A stretch of DNA of 64,000 bases from Sutterella megalosphaeroides (GCF_003609995.1 NZ_AP018786.1:1684001-1748000); one strand, 5' to 3'; positions 51,925-62,126 are shown, counted from the first letter of the stretch. Program-made: numbers and translations. Notes: generated by a model from the sequence alone, not told the origin.

Positions 51925-54900
51925 TCAGAAGGTGTACCGCACCCCCAACGACCCTTCGCGGTTCGAGTACCCGTCGGAGCCCGACGTGACGCCGAAGTGG
52001 CCCCAGACCGTGAACGCATCGTTGATGCGCCAATCGGCACCGGCACGCACTTCACCCTGGTCCTCGGCACCGACCTGCTCGACCGTCACGTTCGACATCG
52101 TGACGCCGTACGTTTCGGTGTTGTGGATCCAGTTGAGTTCGACGTACGGGGAGAAGCCGCCCGAGTTCTTGCCGAAGGCGTAGGTCTTCACACCCAACTT
52201 CGTGCGGATGTTGTCCTTCCCTTCGAACGTCACGTCGTGGACGTCGTTCGAGACGTCGTCCGCTTCGTAACCGAACCACGTGACGGAGACGTGCGGTTCG
52301 ACGTAGATGTCGCCCGCCTGACCGTGCGCGTTGTAGGAAAGGGCCTTGAAGCCCCAGCCCGCTTCGATCGACGCGGAGAGACCGTTCCCGTCCACCGTTT
52401 CGGAGACGTTCCCGCCCTTCACGTCGCTTTCGGCGTCGGTCCAGAGGATCCAGCCGTCGACGTAGGGACCCGTGCGGTCGGCGCCGTTAAGCTGCCAGCC
52501 CGCATAGAGACCCGCGGCCCACGCGTCCGTATCCGCGCGGGAGTCGAGCGCCGTACGGTTCGAACGGCTCTTCGTGTCTTCGGTCGCATAGGAGAACATC
52601 GCGCCCGCGTACCACGTGCCGCCCGCGGCAAGGCCCGAGAGGATATCGGAACCCACCGTGGTGGTCGAAGCCGTGTCGTGGACGTCGATCTGCCCCGTCG
52701 AATCGCCGTAGCGTTCGTTCGAGACGGTTTCGAGCACCCAGAAGCTGTTCGCAATCGATCCGTCGGCGTTCGCTGTCAACCACGAGCGGTTGCTCATGCG
52801 GTCGTGGAGCGAAATGTCGAAGAGCTGCGCGGCGGCCGCAACACCGAGGTAGGAACCGGCGGTGACCGTCGTATTGCGAACGTCGTCCTCACCCGTGATG
52901 CTCGAAAGGAACACGTCGGTGCCGTTCTGGGCGTCGTCCTTGCGAACGAGCGTGTAGTCGTAGGCACCGGCCGTGAGGGCCTCAATCCGAGAGCCGTTCG
53001 CGTCGACAAGGTTCACGGTGAAATTCCCGTCCTCGGCATGCGCCGCATCGACGAGCTGGATGCTTTCTTCCGCACCCCGGTCGACGTTCTTCGGCGTCAC
53101 GGCGAGGTTGAGCGTCCCCGAAGCGGTACCCGTCACGCGGATGCCGTCGGAACCGTTTTCGCCCAGGCCCCAGATCGGCTTCGTCGTCGAGGATTCGCCT
53201 TCCTTCACGGAGACGGTCTTTCCGGTCACGACGTCGAGCGCGAAGATGCTGCCCGCATCGGCCGAGAGGCTCTGCGTCGTGAAGACGCCGTCCACATCAA
53301 CGACCGTATCGGCGCGGGTCGTGAGACCCAGGATCGAAGCACCGCCCTTGACGTTCGTCGTGCCTTCGGCCGCAACGAGACGCATCGCGGCAAGGTTTGC
53401 CTGCGTGCCGTCGATGACAAGCGTCCCCGCACCCGTCTTCACGAATTCGCCCGCACCGATCGCACGCGAGCGTGCGTCGGTGTAGTAGAGAACGTCGTTC
53501 GTCCAGGTGTAGGAGCCGTCCGCCACCGTGAAGTCGACGGAAGCATCGGTATCGACGCGGAAGGCGCCCTTGAAGCCCGAAAGCGTGTCGAGCTTTTCAA
53601 CGACCAGTTTGCCGCCTGCAAGACCGATCGTGGTCGAATCGTCGCCCGTCACGGTCGAATTCGCGGCGAGGGTCGACGTACCGGTGCCGGTCAAGAGGAG
53701 ATCGTTGTCTTTGGCAAGTTCCACGGTGCCGTTCGAGCCCACGGTGAGTGCGTTCACCTTGAGAGCGTTCGTGTAAGTGCCGGTGTTGCCTTGCGACACG
53801 GACACCTTGAGAGTCGAAGGCGCGGAATCGGTTCCGTCGCCGTTCTCCATCGTACCGACGCGAACGAGCGAGCTGCCGCCGAATGCGTCCTCATTCGCGG
53901 CGGTAAGCGTCGCACCGAGGTCGATCACGGTTTCACCCGTGTAGGTGTTGCCGGCCGCAAACGTAATGCCGTCCGAACCCGCAGTACCGAGACTGTTCGA
54001 AACGATCACATTGCCGTCACCCTTGATCTCCGCGTCGACGACGTGAACACCCGACTCGGTCGAGGCCGCTTCGTCCATGCGCAGGGTCGCGCCCGAGACG
54101 ATGTCGATCCCGGTGATGCCCGCACCGATCGCGATGCCGTTGTGAGCCTCGTCGGCCACGAGCTTCACGCCCGTCGTGACGTTCGCGACGTGCACCGTCT
54201 TGTCCACGTTGGGATCCCAGTTCGGCTGCCAGAATTCGACAACATGCTCGACGTTGTCGCCTTCAAGCTTCATTTCGGAAGCGATCTTCGCAAGGTCGCT
54301 CGTTTCACCGATGTTCTTGATGAGCGTGAGCACCGGATAGTCGGGCGTGTCGCCCAACATGTCGAGAATCGACCCGTGATACGTTCCGCCCGAGGGAAGA
54401 CCGCTTGCAAAGTCGAGGTTGTCGACGTTCGCAACGACCGTCACCGTATGCTCGGCACCGGTCCCAACCACGTCGAACCCGTGTCCCTGCATGTCGATTG
54501 CGTTCACGGAAACGCCCGAGGTATTTCCGAGATATTCGTCGCCGCTCCCGGGAAGAACCCCGGCCGTGAAGTCGAGCGTCGCACGGTCGGAAATCGAGAA
54601 GTCGCCCGCGAGCTTCACGGGATTCGGCGTCACGGTACCATCCCCGCCGCGAATCTTGGCGTTGTTGATGTGAAGGACGGATCCTTCACCGACCTCAAGC
54701 TTGCCCGTCGACGTCGCAAATTGAGTGAGCGCCGAGTTTGCAACGGAAACATCGGTACCGATCGTCGCTTGGGCGTTCACAAAAGCGAGCGTACCCGTGA
54801 AGGCGGAAGAATCCGTTCCGATCGCCGTCACGTCGAGCGTTCCGACCGCTTCGGACGCAGGCGCATAGCTGAGAACGACCCGCCCGTCGCCCGAGATTTG

Positions 54901-57900
54901 CGAGAGGTCGGTCGCACCCGCCTTGCCTTGAATGTCGAAGTAGGCGCTGCTCGAATTGTCGACCGAAACCGTATCGGCCTCGAACGATCCGTCTTCGGCC
55001 GGAGTGTAAGGACCGAACGTAACGGAGCTTCTGTTTTCGAGGACGTAATCGGCCGAGCCCGAAGCGAGTGTGAAGTTCCCCGTCGATTCCCAGAAGGAAA
55101 CGACGGCACCCTTTTCGGCCCTGACGGCACCCGCAAAGAGATCGGGACTGCCGACACGGTCCGCAATCAGAAGTTCGGCATTTTCACCCTCGGTCTCCGC
55201 ATCAAGGACAATGCCGAAGTCCGTACCGGCATAAGAGCTCACGGCAAGCGTACCGCCCTTTACGACGAGCTGACCGTCGCCCGAAACTCGACCGTTCACC
55301 GTACCGCCCGCAGCCAGGATCTGATCATTCTTCAGAATGACCTCTGCGTCTTTTTCGACATCAAGGGTTCCGTAGGAATTCCGGCCGGCGAGCGTCACGA
55401 TTTCCTTCTCGACCTTGATTCCGCTCGTTTCCGACCCCGTCACCGAAAGATCAAGCGTCGTATCGGCCGTCGGATCGGGCGAGCCGGTGAGGTTCAAGAC
55501 CCCCGTGAGGGTCAACGAGTCGGCCTTCGTGTTGAAGCCCACGCCCTTGTCGGTCGTCACCTGCCCGAGCGTGTAATGGATCGTCCCGATCTGCTCGCCG
55601 TCCTGCATGAGATCGGGATCCTTATCCACATTGTCAAGACCCGTGATCGTGACGTTTGCGACTTCAACCTTGTCGCCCTCGACGAGCCAGGTGGTCTTCC
55701 CCTCGACGTTGTCGATCGAGAGAATGTCGGACGCATCCACGGTCAAGCCCGACGCGTCGGTGGAGACCTCGATCGTAACGTCGGAAAGGTTCACGTTCGT
55801 CCCGTGAAGCGCACCGCTCGCGATGTCGGCACCCGCCGTGACTTTGCCCACATTCAGAACGCCGCCCCGGAGGTCGATCGAATTGAAGACGTGTTCGCCC
55901 TTCGACTCGATCGTACCGCCTTCCTCGGTCATGACGAGGTTCGCACCCGACGTGGAGTCGGCATTCTCACCGTTGATCTCAAGGTGGCCGCCCGCGACCT
56001 TCGTGGTTCCGTTGAAATTGCCCGTCGTGTCGTGCTTTGCGTAGTCCTTGAGGACGATCGTACCCAGACCTGTGACGTGCGAAAGATCCGCGACGTCATC
56101 CCGGCCGTCTTTGTTGCCGTCGAGAACGAGTGTGGCTTCGCCGCCGACCCGAATCTCGCCTTGGTAGCCCGAGGTGACGTCTTCGATGTCCGTTACTCTG
56201 AGGGTTCCGCCGTTAAGAGCGAGAGTCGTGTCGGAACCGCCTTCGAGTACCGAGCCTTCGGCGAAATAGCCGCCCTCTGCAACTTCGAGCGTCAAGTGAT
56301 TCTCGGTCGTGTTGCCGCCGATCTTCACGACGCCATCAACGGCAAGTTTCTCAACGATCTGATCACTCTTTTCATCCTGAGCACCGCTCAGAACGAAGGT
56401 GCCCTTCGCATCGACGTCAAGCATGCCGGTGCCGAGCGCACCCGCTTCCGCAATGAGGCAACCGCCTTCAACTACGGTCGAACCGCTCCACGTATTTTCC
56501 GTGTTCACGAGATGCAGGAACCCGTCACCCGTCTTTTTAAGGGTGCCCGTACCGGTCAATTTCGGTTGAACACCTTGGTACTCGGAACCCTCGACGGCAA
56601 GTTCGAGGGTTTTGCCCTCAAGGAGTTCGATTTCGTTCAGCTTGTGCGTGACGTGGAGCCCGGAGCCGTCGAGTTCCGTACCGTAACCCCAGGTTCCCTT
56701 GGCGGCGGCACCGACCGCGTTGTCGCCGATGAAGAGCCCGGAATCGCCGAAGTACCCCGTCAGTTGTTCATCGTGATCGGTGTCGCCGTCGACGATAACG
56801 TTGATGGTTCCACCCGCGGCTTCGGGGTCAAACCCGTTGGCAACGGAAATCACGAGCGTTCCCCCGTTGCCGTTGAGAGCGTCGAAAATCGAGTCGCCCT
56901 CGTCGCCCGTACCGACGGTAAGCCCCTGCACGGCCGATTCGTCAACCACGATCGTACCATTGCCGTTCACGGTGAGATCGTTGACCGTGATCGCGGCCTT
57001 ATCGCTACCAAGGTTGCTGAAATCGAACTTCGAAAGGTCGATCGTACCCCCGGGATTCTTGCCGGTATCAGCCCAACCGAGGCGATTGAGGCGGGTCGTC
57101 TGATCGTTCGAAAGGGCGATCGTACCGCCAGTCCCTACCGAAACGCTGAGCTTTTCGGACAGGCCTTGCATGTTCGCCTGCGGGAGATGAAGGGTCGTGC
57201 CCGTCATGCGGATCCAACCCGCGTAGTTGTCGTCGACCTGAACGGTGTCCGCGAACGCAACCTCCCCCTTCCCCGAAAGCTCAATCACGTCTTCGGGAGC
57301 GGATCCTTCAACCGAGAAGCGGTTGTCGATCACGAACCCCCAATCCGACTTGAACGTAAGCAGATTCTGACTCTTCGCGGAGCCCGAGGTATTCGTCATC
57401 ACGACGTGACCGAGACTCACGGCATTGTCGTATGCAAGCGTCAGATGAGCCTGGTCAAGGGTCGTCGTGCCGACGTTCCTGAGCCAACTCGTATATTCGA
57501 CATTCGCATTTGTGAGCGAGACGTTGTACGCGGATTCCGAATTCAGTGCCGAGACCAAGGTGCCGAACTTGTAAACATCATCCGACGTACGGCCCTTGCC
57601 GACGAAAGCCAGCTCCTCACCCACCTTGAGTCCACCGACGGAGAAGTTCGAAGTATCCGTTTTGCTCCCGGCGGTACCCAGCGTGAGGGTGTGCTCAACA
57701 TTCAGCTCGCCCGTAACGGTAAGCTTGGCATCGTCATCCACCGTCACGCTCGTGCTTGCGGTGAGTCCTCCACGGGCCACATCGAGACTCACGCCGTTCG
57801 CAAGTGCGACGTCCCCACCGCGAATGAACGCACCGTCCGTGGTGGAAATCGTATTCGCGCCCGAAAGGCTGACCGAACCCCAAGCATCAAACCGGGCGGC

Positions 57901-59346
57901 GTTAATCGCACTGTCGTGCATCACGAGCAAGTCGTTGACCGCAACGTTCTTGTCCGCAACGAGTTGCGTACCCGCGGCGAGCCGGGCGGTGTTCGCCGTG
58001 AGGTCGCCAGTTGCATGGAGGGATCCGTTTGCATTGAGAAGCAGGCTGTTCGCGGAGAACGTACCGGCCGTGACGGTATTCGCACCCGAAACCGTCGTGT
58101 TCCCGGTCACCGTCACGGAAGAAGCCGTCAGGGCCGCGTCGGAGATCTCAAGCGCTCCCGCCTTAAAAGTAGCCAACCCCGTCGTAAGGGACCCCGACGT
58201 GAGTTCCGCCCCGTTGTCAACCTCGAAGGAACCGACCACGTTTATCGTGTTCTGGCCAGCAAAGGTCGCATCGCCCGTAACTTCAAGCGACGTACCCGCC
58301 GTCGTCAGCGCCGTATTCGTGAAGTCGATCGTGTCGAGCTCGCCAAGAGCACCCTCGTTGACTTCGACGATGTTCGCGTCGGTAGCGTTCAGAATCCCCG
58401 AGCTGCCGAGCGACGTTTCGCGCTCAAGGTTGAGCGTGACGCCCTTGACGGTCGTCGCCCCCGTGTAGTCGTTCGCAAGATGCAGACGGTCGAGTTCCTG
58501 ATCTTCCGTCTTGTGCGATTCGAAGTTTTGCTTGACCGTGACGACGTCTTCCGCTTTGTTGTCGCCAACGTACGCAACGTCACCCTCGCCCGTCAGGTGT
58601 GCACCCCAATTCTGCGAGCCCGAGACGTTGAGTTTGAGCGTTTGCCCGTCGTAAATTTCAAGTTCGGAAAGGACGGTGGCCGTGTAGAACGTGGTGTCGG
58701 TGAACATGATGCCATCGTGGTATCCGTCCCAGGTCTTACCATCGAGGGCCTTCAGGTTCTGAGCGCGCGTGCCGATGATGTATCGACCGCGAGCGACCGT
58801 CTTTCCGTTTTGTTCGATGAGTTGCTCGAAAATGTTCGAGTCAAGAGGGTCGCTGTTCCCCGTATCCACCGAAAAATGCGCTCCCGAGTGTACCGTCAAT
58901 CCTCCCTTCACATGAACGAGCGCCTGATCGAACCCCCGAGATTGTTCGAAGACCGACATCGCATACGGGTCGTCGAGATTGAGTTTGACGGTCGGCGTCC
59001 CCGACGAATCGAGCCCGTTGAACCGGAAGACGTAAGGGTCAAAAGCCCACGACAAGACCGTAAGGTCTTCGTCGTAGGTCTTGGCCGCGAGATCAAGGTT
59101 CTTGTTACCGAAGGCGAAACCTGAACCGACGTGCGTGGTTCCCTCGTCATGTTCCTCATTAAGAATGACATCGTAACCGGTGTCCCAAGTTGCCGCTTCG
59201 ATCCCGGAAGAGAGCGCGGCCGCAGCAACTGCGGCCACAGCGATTGCCTTGAGGCGGGAACCCTTGGTCCGACTCGTCTGAAGTTCGGATACCGCCGTCG
59301 CAGAGCCGGTCCGATGATTCTTCAGTGTTTTGAAAATCTTATTCAT
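51925..59346 (-). CDS. Very large type V autotransporter
   Basis: 2473-aa outer-membrane protein. It starts with an extended signal peptide (MNKIFKTLKNHRTGSATAV then a hydrophobic core AIAVAAVAAAALSSGIEAA), typical of large autotransporters. The passenger (about 50-2180) is a beta-helix with repeated autotransporter-associated strands such as GTGTLKKTGDGFLHLVNTENT and WSGSTVVEGGCLIAEAGALG, and many Thr/Val/Gly/Asp-rich repeats. The C-terminal beta-barrel is about 2190-2473, ending in GSLGVRYTF with the terminal Phe needed by the BAM complex. It has no protease or lipase motif, so adhesion or aggregation is the best guess. ATG 59346 has AGGGG at 9 nt. A poly-G tract about 170 bp upstream could allow phase variation. 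Confidence 0.92.
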   Translation of the reverse strand: MNKIFKTLKNHRTGSATAVSELQTSRTKGSRLKAIAVAAVAAAALSSGIEAATWDTGYDVILNEEHDEGTTHVGSGFAFGNKNLDLAAKTYDEDLTVLSWAFDPYVFRFNGLDSSGTPTVKLNLDDPYAMSVFEQSRGFDQALVHVKGGLTVHSGAHFSVDTGNSDPLDSNIFEQLIEQNGKTVARGRYIIGTRAQNLKALDGKTWDGYHDGIMFTDTTFYTATVLSELEIYDGQTLKLNVSGSQNWGAHLTGEGDVAYVGDNKAEDVVTVKQNFESHKTEDQELDRLHLANDYTGATTVKGVTLNLERETSLGSSGILNATDANIVEVNEGALGELDTIDFTNTALTTAGTSLEVTGDATFAGQNTINVVGSFEVDNGAELTSGSLTTGLATFKAGALEISDAALTASSVTVTGNTTVSGANTVTAGTFSANSLLLNANGSLHATGDLTANTARLAAGTQLVADKNVAVNDLLVMHDSAINAARFDAWGSVSLSGANTISTTDGAFIRGGDVALANGVSLDVARGGLTASTSVTVDDDAKLTVTGELNVEHTLTLGTAGSKTDTSNFSVGGLKVGEELAFVGKGRTSDDVYKFGTLVSALNSESAYNVSLTNANVEYTSWLRNVGTTTLDQAHLTLAYDNAVSLGHVVMTNTSGSAKSQNLLTFKSDWGFVIDNRFSVEGSAPEDVIELSGKGEVAFADTVQVDDNYAGWIRMTGTTLHLPQANMQGLSEKLSVSVGTGGTIALSNDQTTRLNRLGWADTGKNPGGTIDLSKFDFSNLGSDKAAITVNDLTVNGNGTIVVDESAVQGLTVGTGDEGDSIFDALNGNGGTLVISVANGFDPEAAGGTINVIVDGDTDHDEQLTGYFGDSGLFIGDNAVGAAAKGTWGYGTELDGSGLHVTHKLNEIELLEGKTLELAVEGSEYQGVQPKLTGTGTLKKTGDGFLHLVNTENTWSGSTVVEGGCLIAEAGALGTGMLDVDAKGTFVLSGAQDEKSDQIVEKLAVDGVVKIGGNTTENHLTLEVAEGGYFAEGSVLEGGSDTTLALNGGTLRVTDIEDVTSGYQGEIRVGGEATLVLDGNKDGRDDVADLSHVTGLGTIVLKDYAKHDTTGNFNGTTKVAGGHLEINGENADSTSGANLVMTEEGGTIESKGEHVFNSIDLRGGVLNVGKVTAGADIASGALHGTNVNLSDVTIEVSTDASGLTVDASDILSIDNVEGKTTWLVEGDKVEVANVTITGLDNVDKDPDLMQDGEQIGTIHYTLGQVTTDKGVGFNTKADSLTLTGVLNLTGSPDPTADTTLDLSVTGSETSGIKVEKEIVTLAGRNSYGTLDVEKDAEVILKNDQILAAGGTVNGRVSGDGQLVVKGGTLAVSSYAGTDFGIVLDAETEGENAELLIADRVGSPDLFAGAVRAEKGAVVSFWESTGNFTLASGSADYVLENRSSVTFGPYTPAEDGSFEADTVSVDNSSSAYFDIQGKAGATDLSQISGDGRVVLSYAPASEAVGTLDVTAIGTDSSAFTGTLAFVNAQATIGTDVSVANSALTQFATSTGKLEVGEGSVLHINNAKIRGGDGTVTPNPVKLAGDFSISDRATLDFTAGVLPGSGDEYLGNTSGVSVNAIDMQGHGFDVVGTGAEHTVTVVANVDNLDFASGLPSGGTYHGSILDMLGDTPDYPVLTLIKNIGETSDLAKIASEMKLEGDNVEHVVEFWQPNWDPNVDKTVHVANVTTGVKLVADEAHNGIAIGAGITGIDIVSGATLRMDEAASTESGVHVVDAEIKGDGNVIVSNSLGTAGSDGITFAAGNTYTGETVIDLGATLTAANEDAFGGSSLVRVGTMENGDGTDSAPSTLKVSVSQGNTGTYTNALKVNALTVGSNGTVELAKDNDLLLTGTGTSTLAANSTVTGDDSTTIGLAGGKLVVEKLDTLSGFKGAFRVDTDASVDFTVADGSYTWTNDVLYYTDARSRAIGAGEFVKTGAGTLVIDGTQANLAAMRLVAAEGTTNVKGGASILGLTTRADTVVDVDGVFTTQSLSADAGSIFALDVVTGKTVSVKEGESSTTKPIWGLGENGSDGIRVTGTASGTLNLAVTPKNVDRGAEESIQLVDAAHAEDGNFTVNLVDANGSRIEALTAGAYDYTLVRKDDAQNGTDVFLSSITGEDDVRNTTVTAGSYLGVAAAAQLFDISLHDRMSNRSWLTANADGSIANSFWVLETVSNERYGDSTGQIDVHDTASTTTVGSDILSGLAAGGTWYAGAMFSYATEDTKSRSNRTALDSRADTDAWAAGLYAGWQLNGADRTGPYVDGWILWTDAESDVKGGNVSETVDGNGLSASIEAGWGFKALSYNAHGQAGDIYVEPHVSVTWFGYEADDVSNDVHDVTFEGKDNIRTKLGVKTYAFGKNSGGFSPYVELNWIHNTETYGVTMSNVTVEQVGAEDQGEVRAGADWRINDAFTVWGHFGVTSGSDGYSNREGSLGVRYTF

Positions 59347-59666
59347 GGTGAATCCCCTTCTTTCCGACTCCGCGGAGACGACGACGCTCGGAGATCTTCC
59401 GCGCGAGGGCAACCTGACCTCTCGCGCGAGTGTCCCGTCCTACGGAGTCCTACGCGTAAAAGTTTCCGCGGACGGTTTCTCTACCTGTTTAGGGGTATCC
59501 ACCAATTTGCGAAGGGGGGGGGGTAATTTACATAAAAATCAATCACTTACATTATTACAAAATCCTACTCGCGATCCTTTGGTTGTTGCGTAAACGAAAC
59601 TACGCCTAACGGACTAGACCGAAAACGGATGGCTCCGAGCAAACTTTCAAGAGTTCCGACGAAGCC
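59347..59666 (-). other. Autotransporter upstream region
   Basis: Holds the 10-bp G tract and an AT-rich stretch (59523-59575) containing GTAATTTAC and CATTATTAC. The promoter is probably here but a clear -10/-35 pair was not assigned. Confidence 0.5.
59514..59523. repeat. Homopolymeric G(10)/C(10) tract upstream of the autotransporter
   Basis: Ten consecutive G on the plus strand (C on the coding strand), 168 bp before the autotransporter start codon, next to AT-rich DNA. Such tracts slip during replication and can change promoter spacing or leader structure. Confidence 0.85.
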
Positions 59667-60254
59667 TTAACAACCGCTTTCAGTAGCTTTCGGAGCTTCG
59701 GCCGCTTTTTCGGCCTTCTCGGCCTCGCGCCGCAGATAGGCCTCCGCCGCGTCCATCGCCCAGACGCTCGCACCCGCGCGCGCCTCCGAGAGGTCTATTT
59801 CGGGAAGACGCCCTTCTTTGCGGAGGTTGTCGCGCATTTCGGCGTGCGCCCGCTGCATGGCCGCGACCGCGCGGAAGTAGTCGTCGCGCGGGGCGCGGGC
59901 GACGGCTTCAAACGCCAGCACGACCGCGTCCTTCAAGCCTTCGGCCGCAGCGCTTTGCGTCACCGTCCCCTCAATGAGGGAAGAGATGAGCTCGTCCCCG
60001 CGCGCAAGACGCGTACGAGCCGCTTCGGGATCCTCAAGGCCGTCGACGAGCGGTTCCGCGATTTCAAGCACCGAGAGAATCGTCGCAAGGTCGCCATTCG
60101 TAGCGTTCGAAGCCGCGAGTCGTTCCATCGCTTCGTCGATCGAGCCGCGCAGACGCGCCTGCGTTTCCTTGTCGACGGGAAGGCTCGCGAGGATGGAATT
60201 GGGACGACGGTTGGGCACGTACTTCTTGGTGCGCTTCTTCTTCGGCTTGGCCAT
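59667..60254 (-). CDS. Unknown helical cytoplasmic protein
   Basis: 195-aa protein starting MAKPKKKRTKKYVPNRRPNS, a strongly basic 18-residue head followed by an alpha-helical body rich in Ala, Glu, Asp and Leu. The body has no membrane segment or recognisable catalytic motif. The basic head could bind nucleic acid. I prefer ATG 60254 over upstream in-frame starts (60341, 60314) because the MAKPKKKR opening is typical of a true N-terminus, though the ribosome-binding site is weak. The C-terminal EKAEKAAEAPKATESGC is a low-complexity tail. It sits between the autotransporter promoter and the HU gene. No family recognised. Confidence 0.65.
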   Translation of the reverse strand: MAKPKKKRTKKYVPNRRPNSILASLPVDKETQARLRGSIDEAMERLAASNATNGDLATILSVLEIAEPLVDGLEDPEAARTRLARGDELISSLIEGTVTQSAAAEGLKDAVVLAFEAVARAPRDDYFRAVAAMQRAHAEMRDNLRKEGRLPEIDLSEARAGASVWAMDAAEAYLRREAEKAEKAAEAPKATESGC

Positions 60255-60390
60255 GGGAACGGGTCTCGGTCGGAATGCGGGAAAAAATAGGGAAAGATTC
60301 GGGCGAAGGCCCATTGTAGAGCCTCGGCGGTCGGCGGGCAAAGACGGACCGAAGTCGAGGGACTCGCGGCCTTACGGCGGGTTTCCGCAA

Positions 60391-60425
60391 AAATAAAAAA
60401 CCCCGCGGACGCATCCAGCGGGGCT
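60391..60425 (-). terminator. Intrinsic terminator after the HU gene
   Basis: On the minus strand AGCCCCGC pairs with GCGGGGT, followed by TTTTTATTTTTG. Confidence 0.8.
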
Positions 60426-60473
60426 TCGCTGCTCCTCACCGATTCGGGGCCTCGTGAGGAGAGACAAGCGGCA

Positions 60474-60755
60474 TTACTTCTTGCCGTTGACCTTGTCCTT
60501 CAGGGCCTTGCCGGCCGTGAACTTCGGCAGCTTGCAAGCGGCGATCGTGATCGCGGCGCCCGTGGCGGGGTTGCGGCCTTCGCGGGCGGCACGTTCGGAA
60601 ACTTCGTAGTTGCCGAAGCCGATGAGCTGGATCTTTTCGCCCTTGACGAGGGTTTCCGTCACAACTTCGTGGTAGGCGGCAACGAGCTTTTCGGCTTCGG
60701 CCTTGGTGGTGCCGGCCTTGGCGGCGATGGCGGCGACAAATTCGGACTTGTTCAT
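60474..60755 (-). CDS. hupB: DNA-binding protein HU
   Basis: 93-aa nucleoid protein of the HU/IHF family, nearly the standard 90 aa. It begins MNKSEFVAAIAAKAGTTKAEAEK, has the core VKGEKIQLIGFGNYEVSERAAREGRNP (read in pieces) and the DNA-contacting arm RNPATGAAITIAACKLPKF with the conserved RNPxTG turn. HU bends and compacts DNA and helps replication, recombination and transfer initiation. ATG 60755 has AGGAG 9 nt upstream; upstream in-frame sequence is not HU-like. A chromosomal copy is essential in most bacteria, so this part of the window may be host rather than mobile DNA (inference). Confidence 0.95.
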   Translation of the reverse strand: MNKSEFVAAIAAKAGTTKAEAEKLVAAYHEVVTETLVKGEKIQLIGFGNYEVSERAAREGRNPATGAAITIAACKLPKFTAGKALKDKVNGKK

Positions 60756-61184
60756 TTGAGAATCTCCTAATTTGCAGGGTTTCCGGGCCTCCATCGCCCT
60801 ATTGCCCTGCAATCGATCGAAGTATAGCGGCAGATTCGCGCGGCGGGGGAGCATTTTTCGCTCGAAACCCCCGAATCCTCAGGAACGGCGGGCGTTGGCA
60901 GGGGTTTGAGAGTCCCCGAAAGCCCGCTCTCACGCCCCCGACCGACCTCCGACACATTGAGAAGAACTATCGGGGACGCGCGAACGCACGGTTCGGCGAT
61001 TTATAAATGCCACTGAAAACACCCCTAACCATCTGATAAACCTTTAGGTATACGAAGTCCATTCACCGAAATTCCGACGACGCGAATTTGAAACTCTTCG
61101 GCATAGTCTCACGGTCCTTCCACGGCGTAGGGACACCGGGGCGAAAGCCCCGTCTTTTCTCGCCGGAAACATTTGGTTTCAATC
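60756..61184. other. Divergent region between hupB and the tra operon
   Basis: Should contain the hupB promoter and the promoter of the traA-like operon; the AT-rich stretch 61000-61070 (with CCTTTAGGTATA) is the likeliest spot. No gene or clear attachment site was recognised. Confidence 0.4.
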
Positions 61185-61604
61185 ATGACCACCATCTCCA
61201 TGACCGCGGCCGCTTCTGCCGCTTCTTTGATTCCTCGTTCGACCTCGCTTTCCTCCTTCAGCAAAGAAGCGGCCGAATTCCTCGCGCGCGAACGCGTTCG
61301 CAAGGTGCTCTTCGTCCTTCTTGCGGCGGCTCTTCTTTACGTCGCCTACGCCCTCATCGCGGACCCCGCCTTCGCGGCCGCGAGCCCCACGGGCACGACC
61401 GACTTCGACGCCCTCTACAACCGCTTGCTCGGCTGGGTCGGGGGCTCGCTCGGCAAGTCCTTGGCCTTGGCCTTCCTGGTCGTTGGCCTTGCGGTCGGGA
61501 TCATCCGCGGCAACTTGACGGCCGCGATCGTGACGCTCGGCGCCGGGATTGCGCTTGCGATGTTCCCCGCGATCATCGAAAACCTCTTCACGCTCGGGAG
61601 CTGA
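61185..61604 (+). CDS. TraA/VirB2-like conjugative pilin precursor
   Basis: 139-aa membrane protein. It has a long N-region, a signal/anchor helix (VLFVLLAAALLYVAYALIA, about 41-59) ending in AFA, a probable signal peptidase site near 64, then a mature part of about 75 residues with two hydrophobic helices (SLALAFLVVGLAVGIIRG; AAIVTLGAGIALAMFPAII). This is the VirB2/TraA pilin plan. It is the first gene before traL, traE and traK, the place of traA in F-type transfer operons, which supports the assignment. The primary sequence is too variable to prove it. ATG 61185 has no clear ribosome-binding site. Confidence 0.7.
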   Translation: MTTISMTAAASAASLIPRSTSLSSFSKEAAEFLARERVRKVLFVLLAAALLYVAYALIADPAFAAASPTGTTDFDALYNRLLGWVGGSLGKSLALAFLVVGLAVGIIRGNLTAAIVTLGAGIALAMFPAIIENLFTLGS

Positions 61605-61632
61605 GGCTCAACCCCGTCAAGGAAACGATGCC

Positions 61633-61911
61633 ATGCGTTCGACACCCGTACCCAAAAACCTCGACGCGAAGCCCCGGATCCTCTTCTGGGATGCGGAAAC
61701 GGTCCTTGCGGCCGTCGCCCTCACGGGGATCGGCACGGTACTCGGGCACGCGGTGACGGGCGCCATCCTCGGAGTCGCTGCGGGCTACGCCCTCCACCGG
61801 CTCCTCGCATCGCGCGTTCGGGGGTTTCCACTGCACCTTGCGTACTGGCACTTCGGGGCGGGGTCCTTCAAGAGAACTCCGCCCTCCGCGAAGCGCCGGT
61901 TCGTGGGGTGA
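61633..61911 (+). CDS. traL: Type IV conjugative transfer system protein TraL
   Basis: 92-aa protein. Its N-terminal PVPKNLDAKPRILFWDAETV is the TraL hallmark (xPxxLDxxxxxxFWxxDE), followed by two hydrophobic helices (TVLAAVALTGIGTVLGHAVT; GAILGVAAGYALHRLLAS) and HLAYWHFGAG near the C-terminus. TraL is a small inner-membrane component of the F/SXT-type secretion channel involved in pilus assembly (VirB3-like). AAGGA lies 9 nt before ATG 61633. It is 28 bp after the pilin gene and 215 bp before traE. Confidence 0.85.
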   Translation: MRSTPVPKNLDAKPRILFWDAETVLAAVALTGIGTVLGHAVTGAILGVAAGYALHRLLASRVRGFPLHLAYWHFGAGSFKRTPPSAKRRFVG

Positions 61912-62126
61912 CGCGCAGGAGCGGACGGGCGGAGGGAATCGCAAGAACGCAAACCCCTCGCCCGTTCGCTCCGACTCTCCTACGGTTCGCCTCGTTTTCC
62001 CGTCGTTCGTTCAGCCGTTCGTTCACCCGTTCGTCACGTCGTCCGCCCGATCGCCGATCCGTCCCGCCCGAGGGCTGGAAAGCCCGAGGGCCCTTTTCCA
62101 CTTCACTCACCCACTTCGTCGTACCC

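Noticed and set aside
51997-59124. A 2375-codon open frame on the plus strand opposite the autotransporter
   Set aside because: It is the antisense of a repetitive GC-rich gene, is Arg/Val/Asp-rich with no signal, domain or start site, while the minus strand encodes a complete autotransporter.
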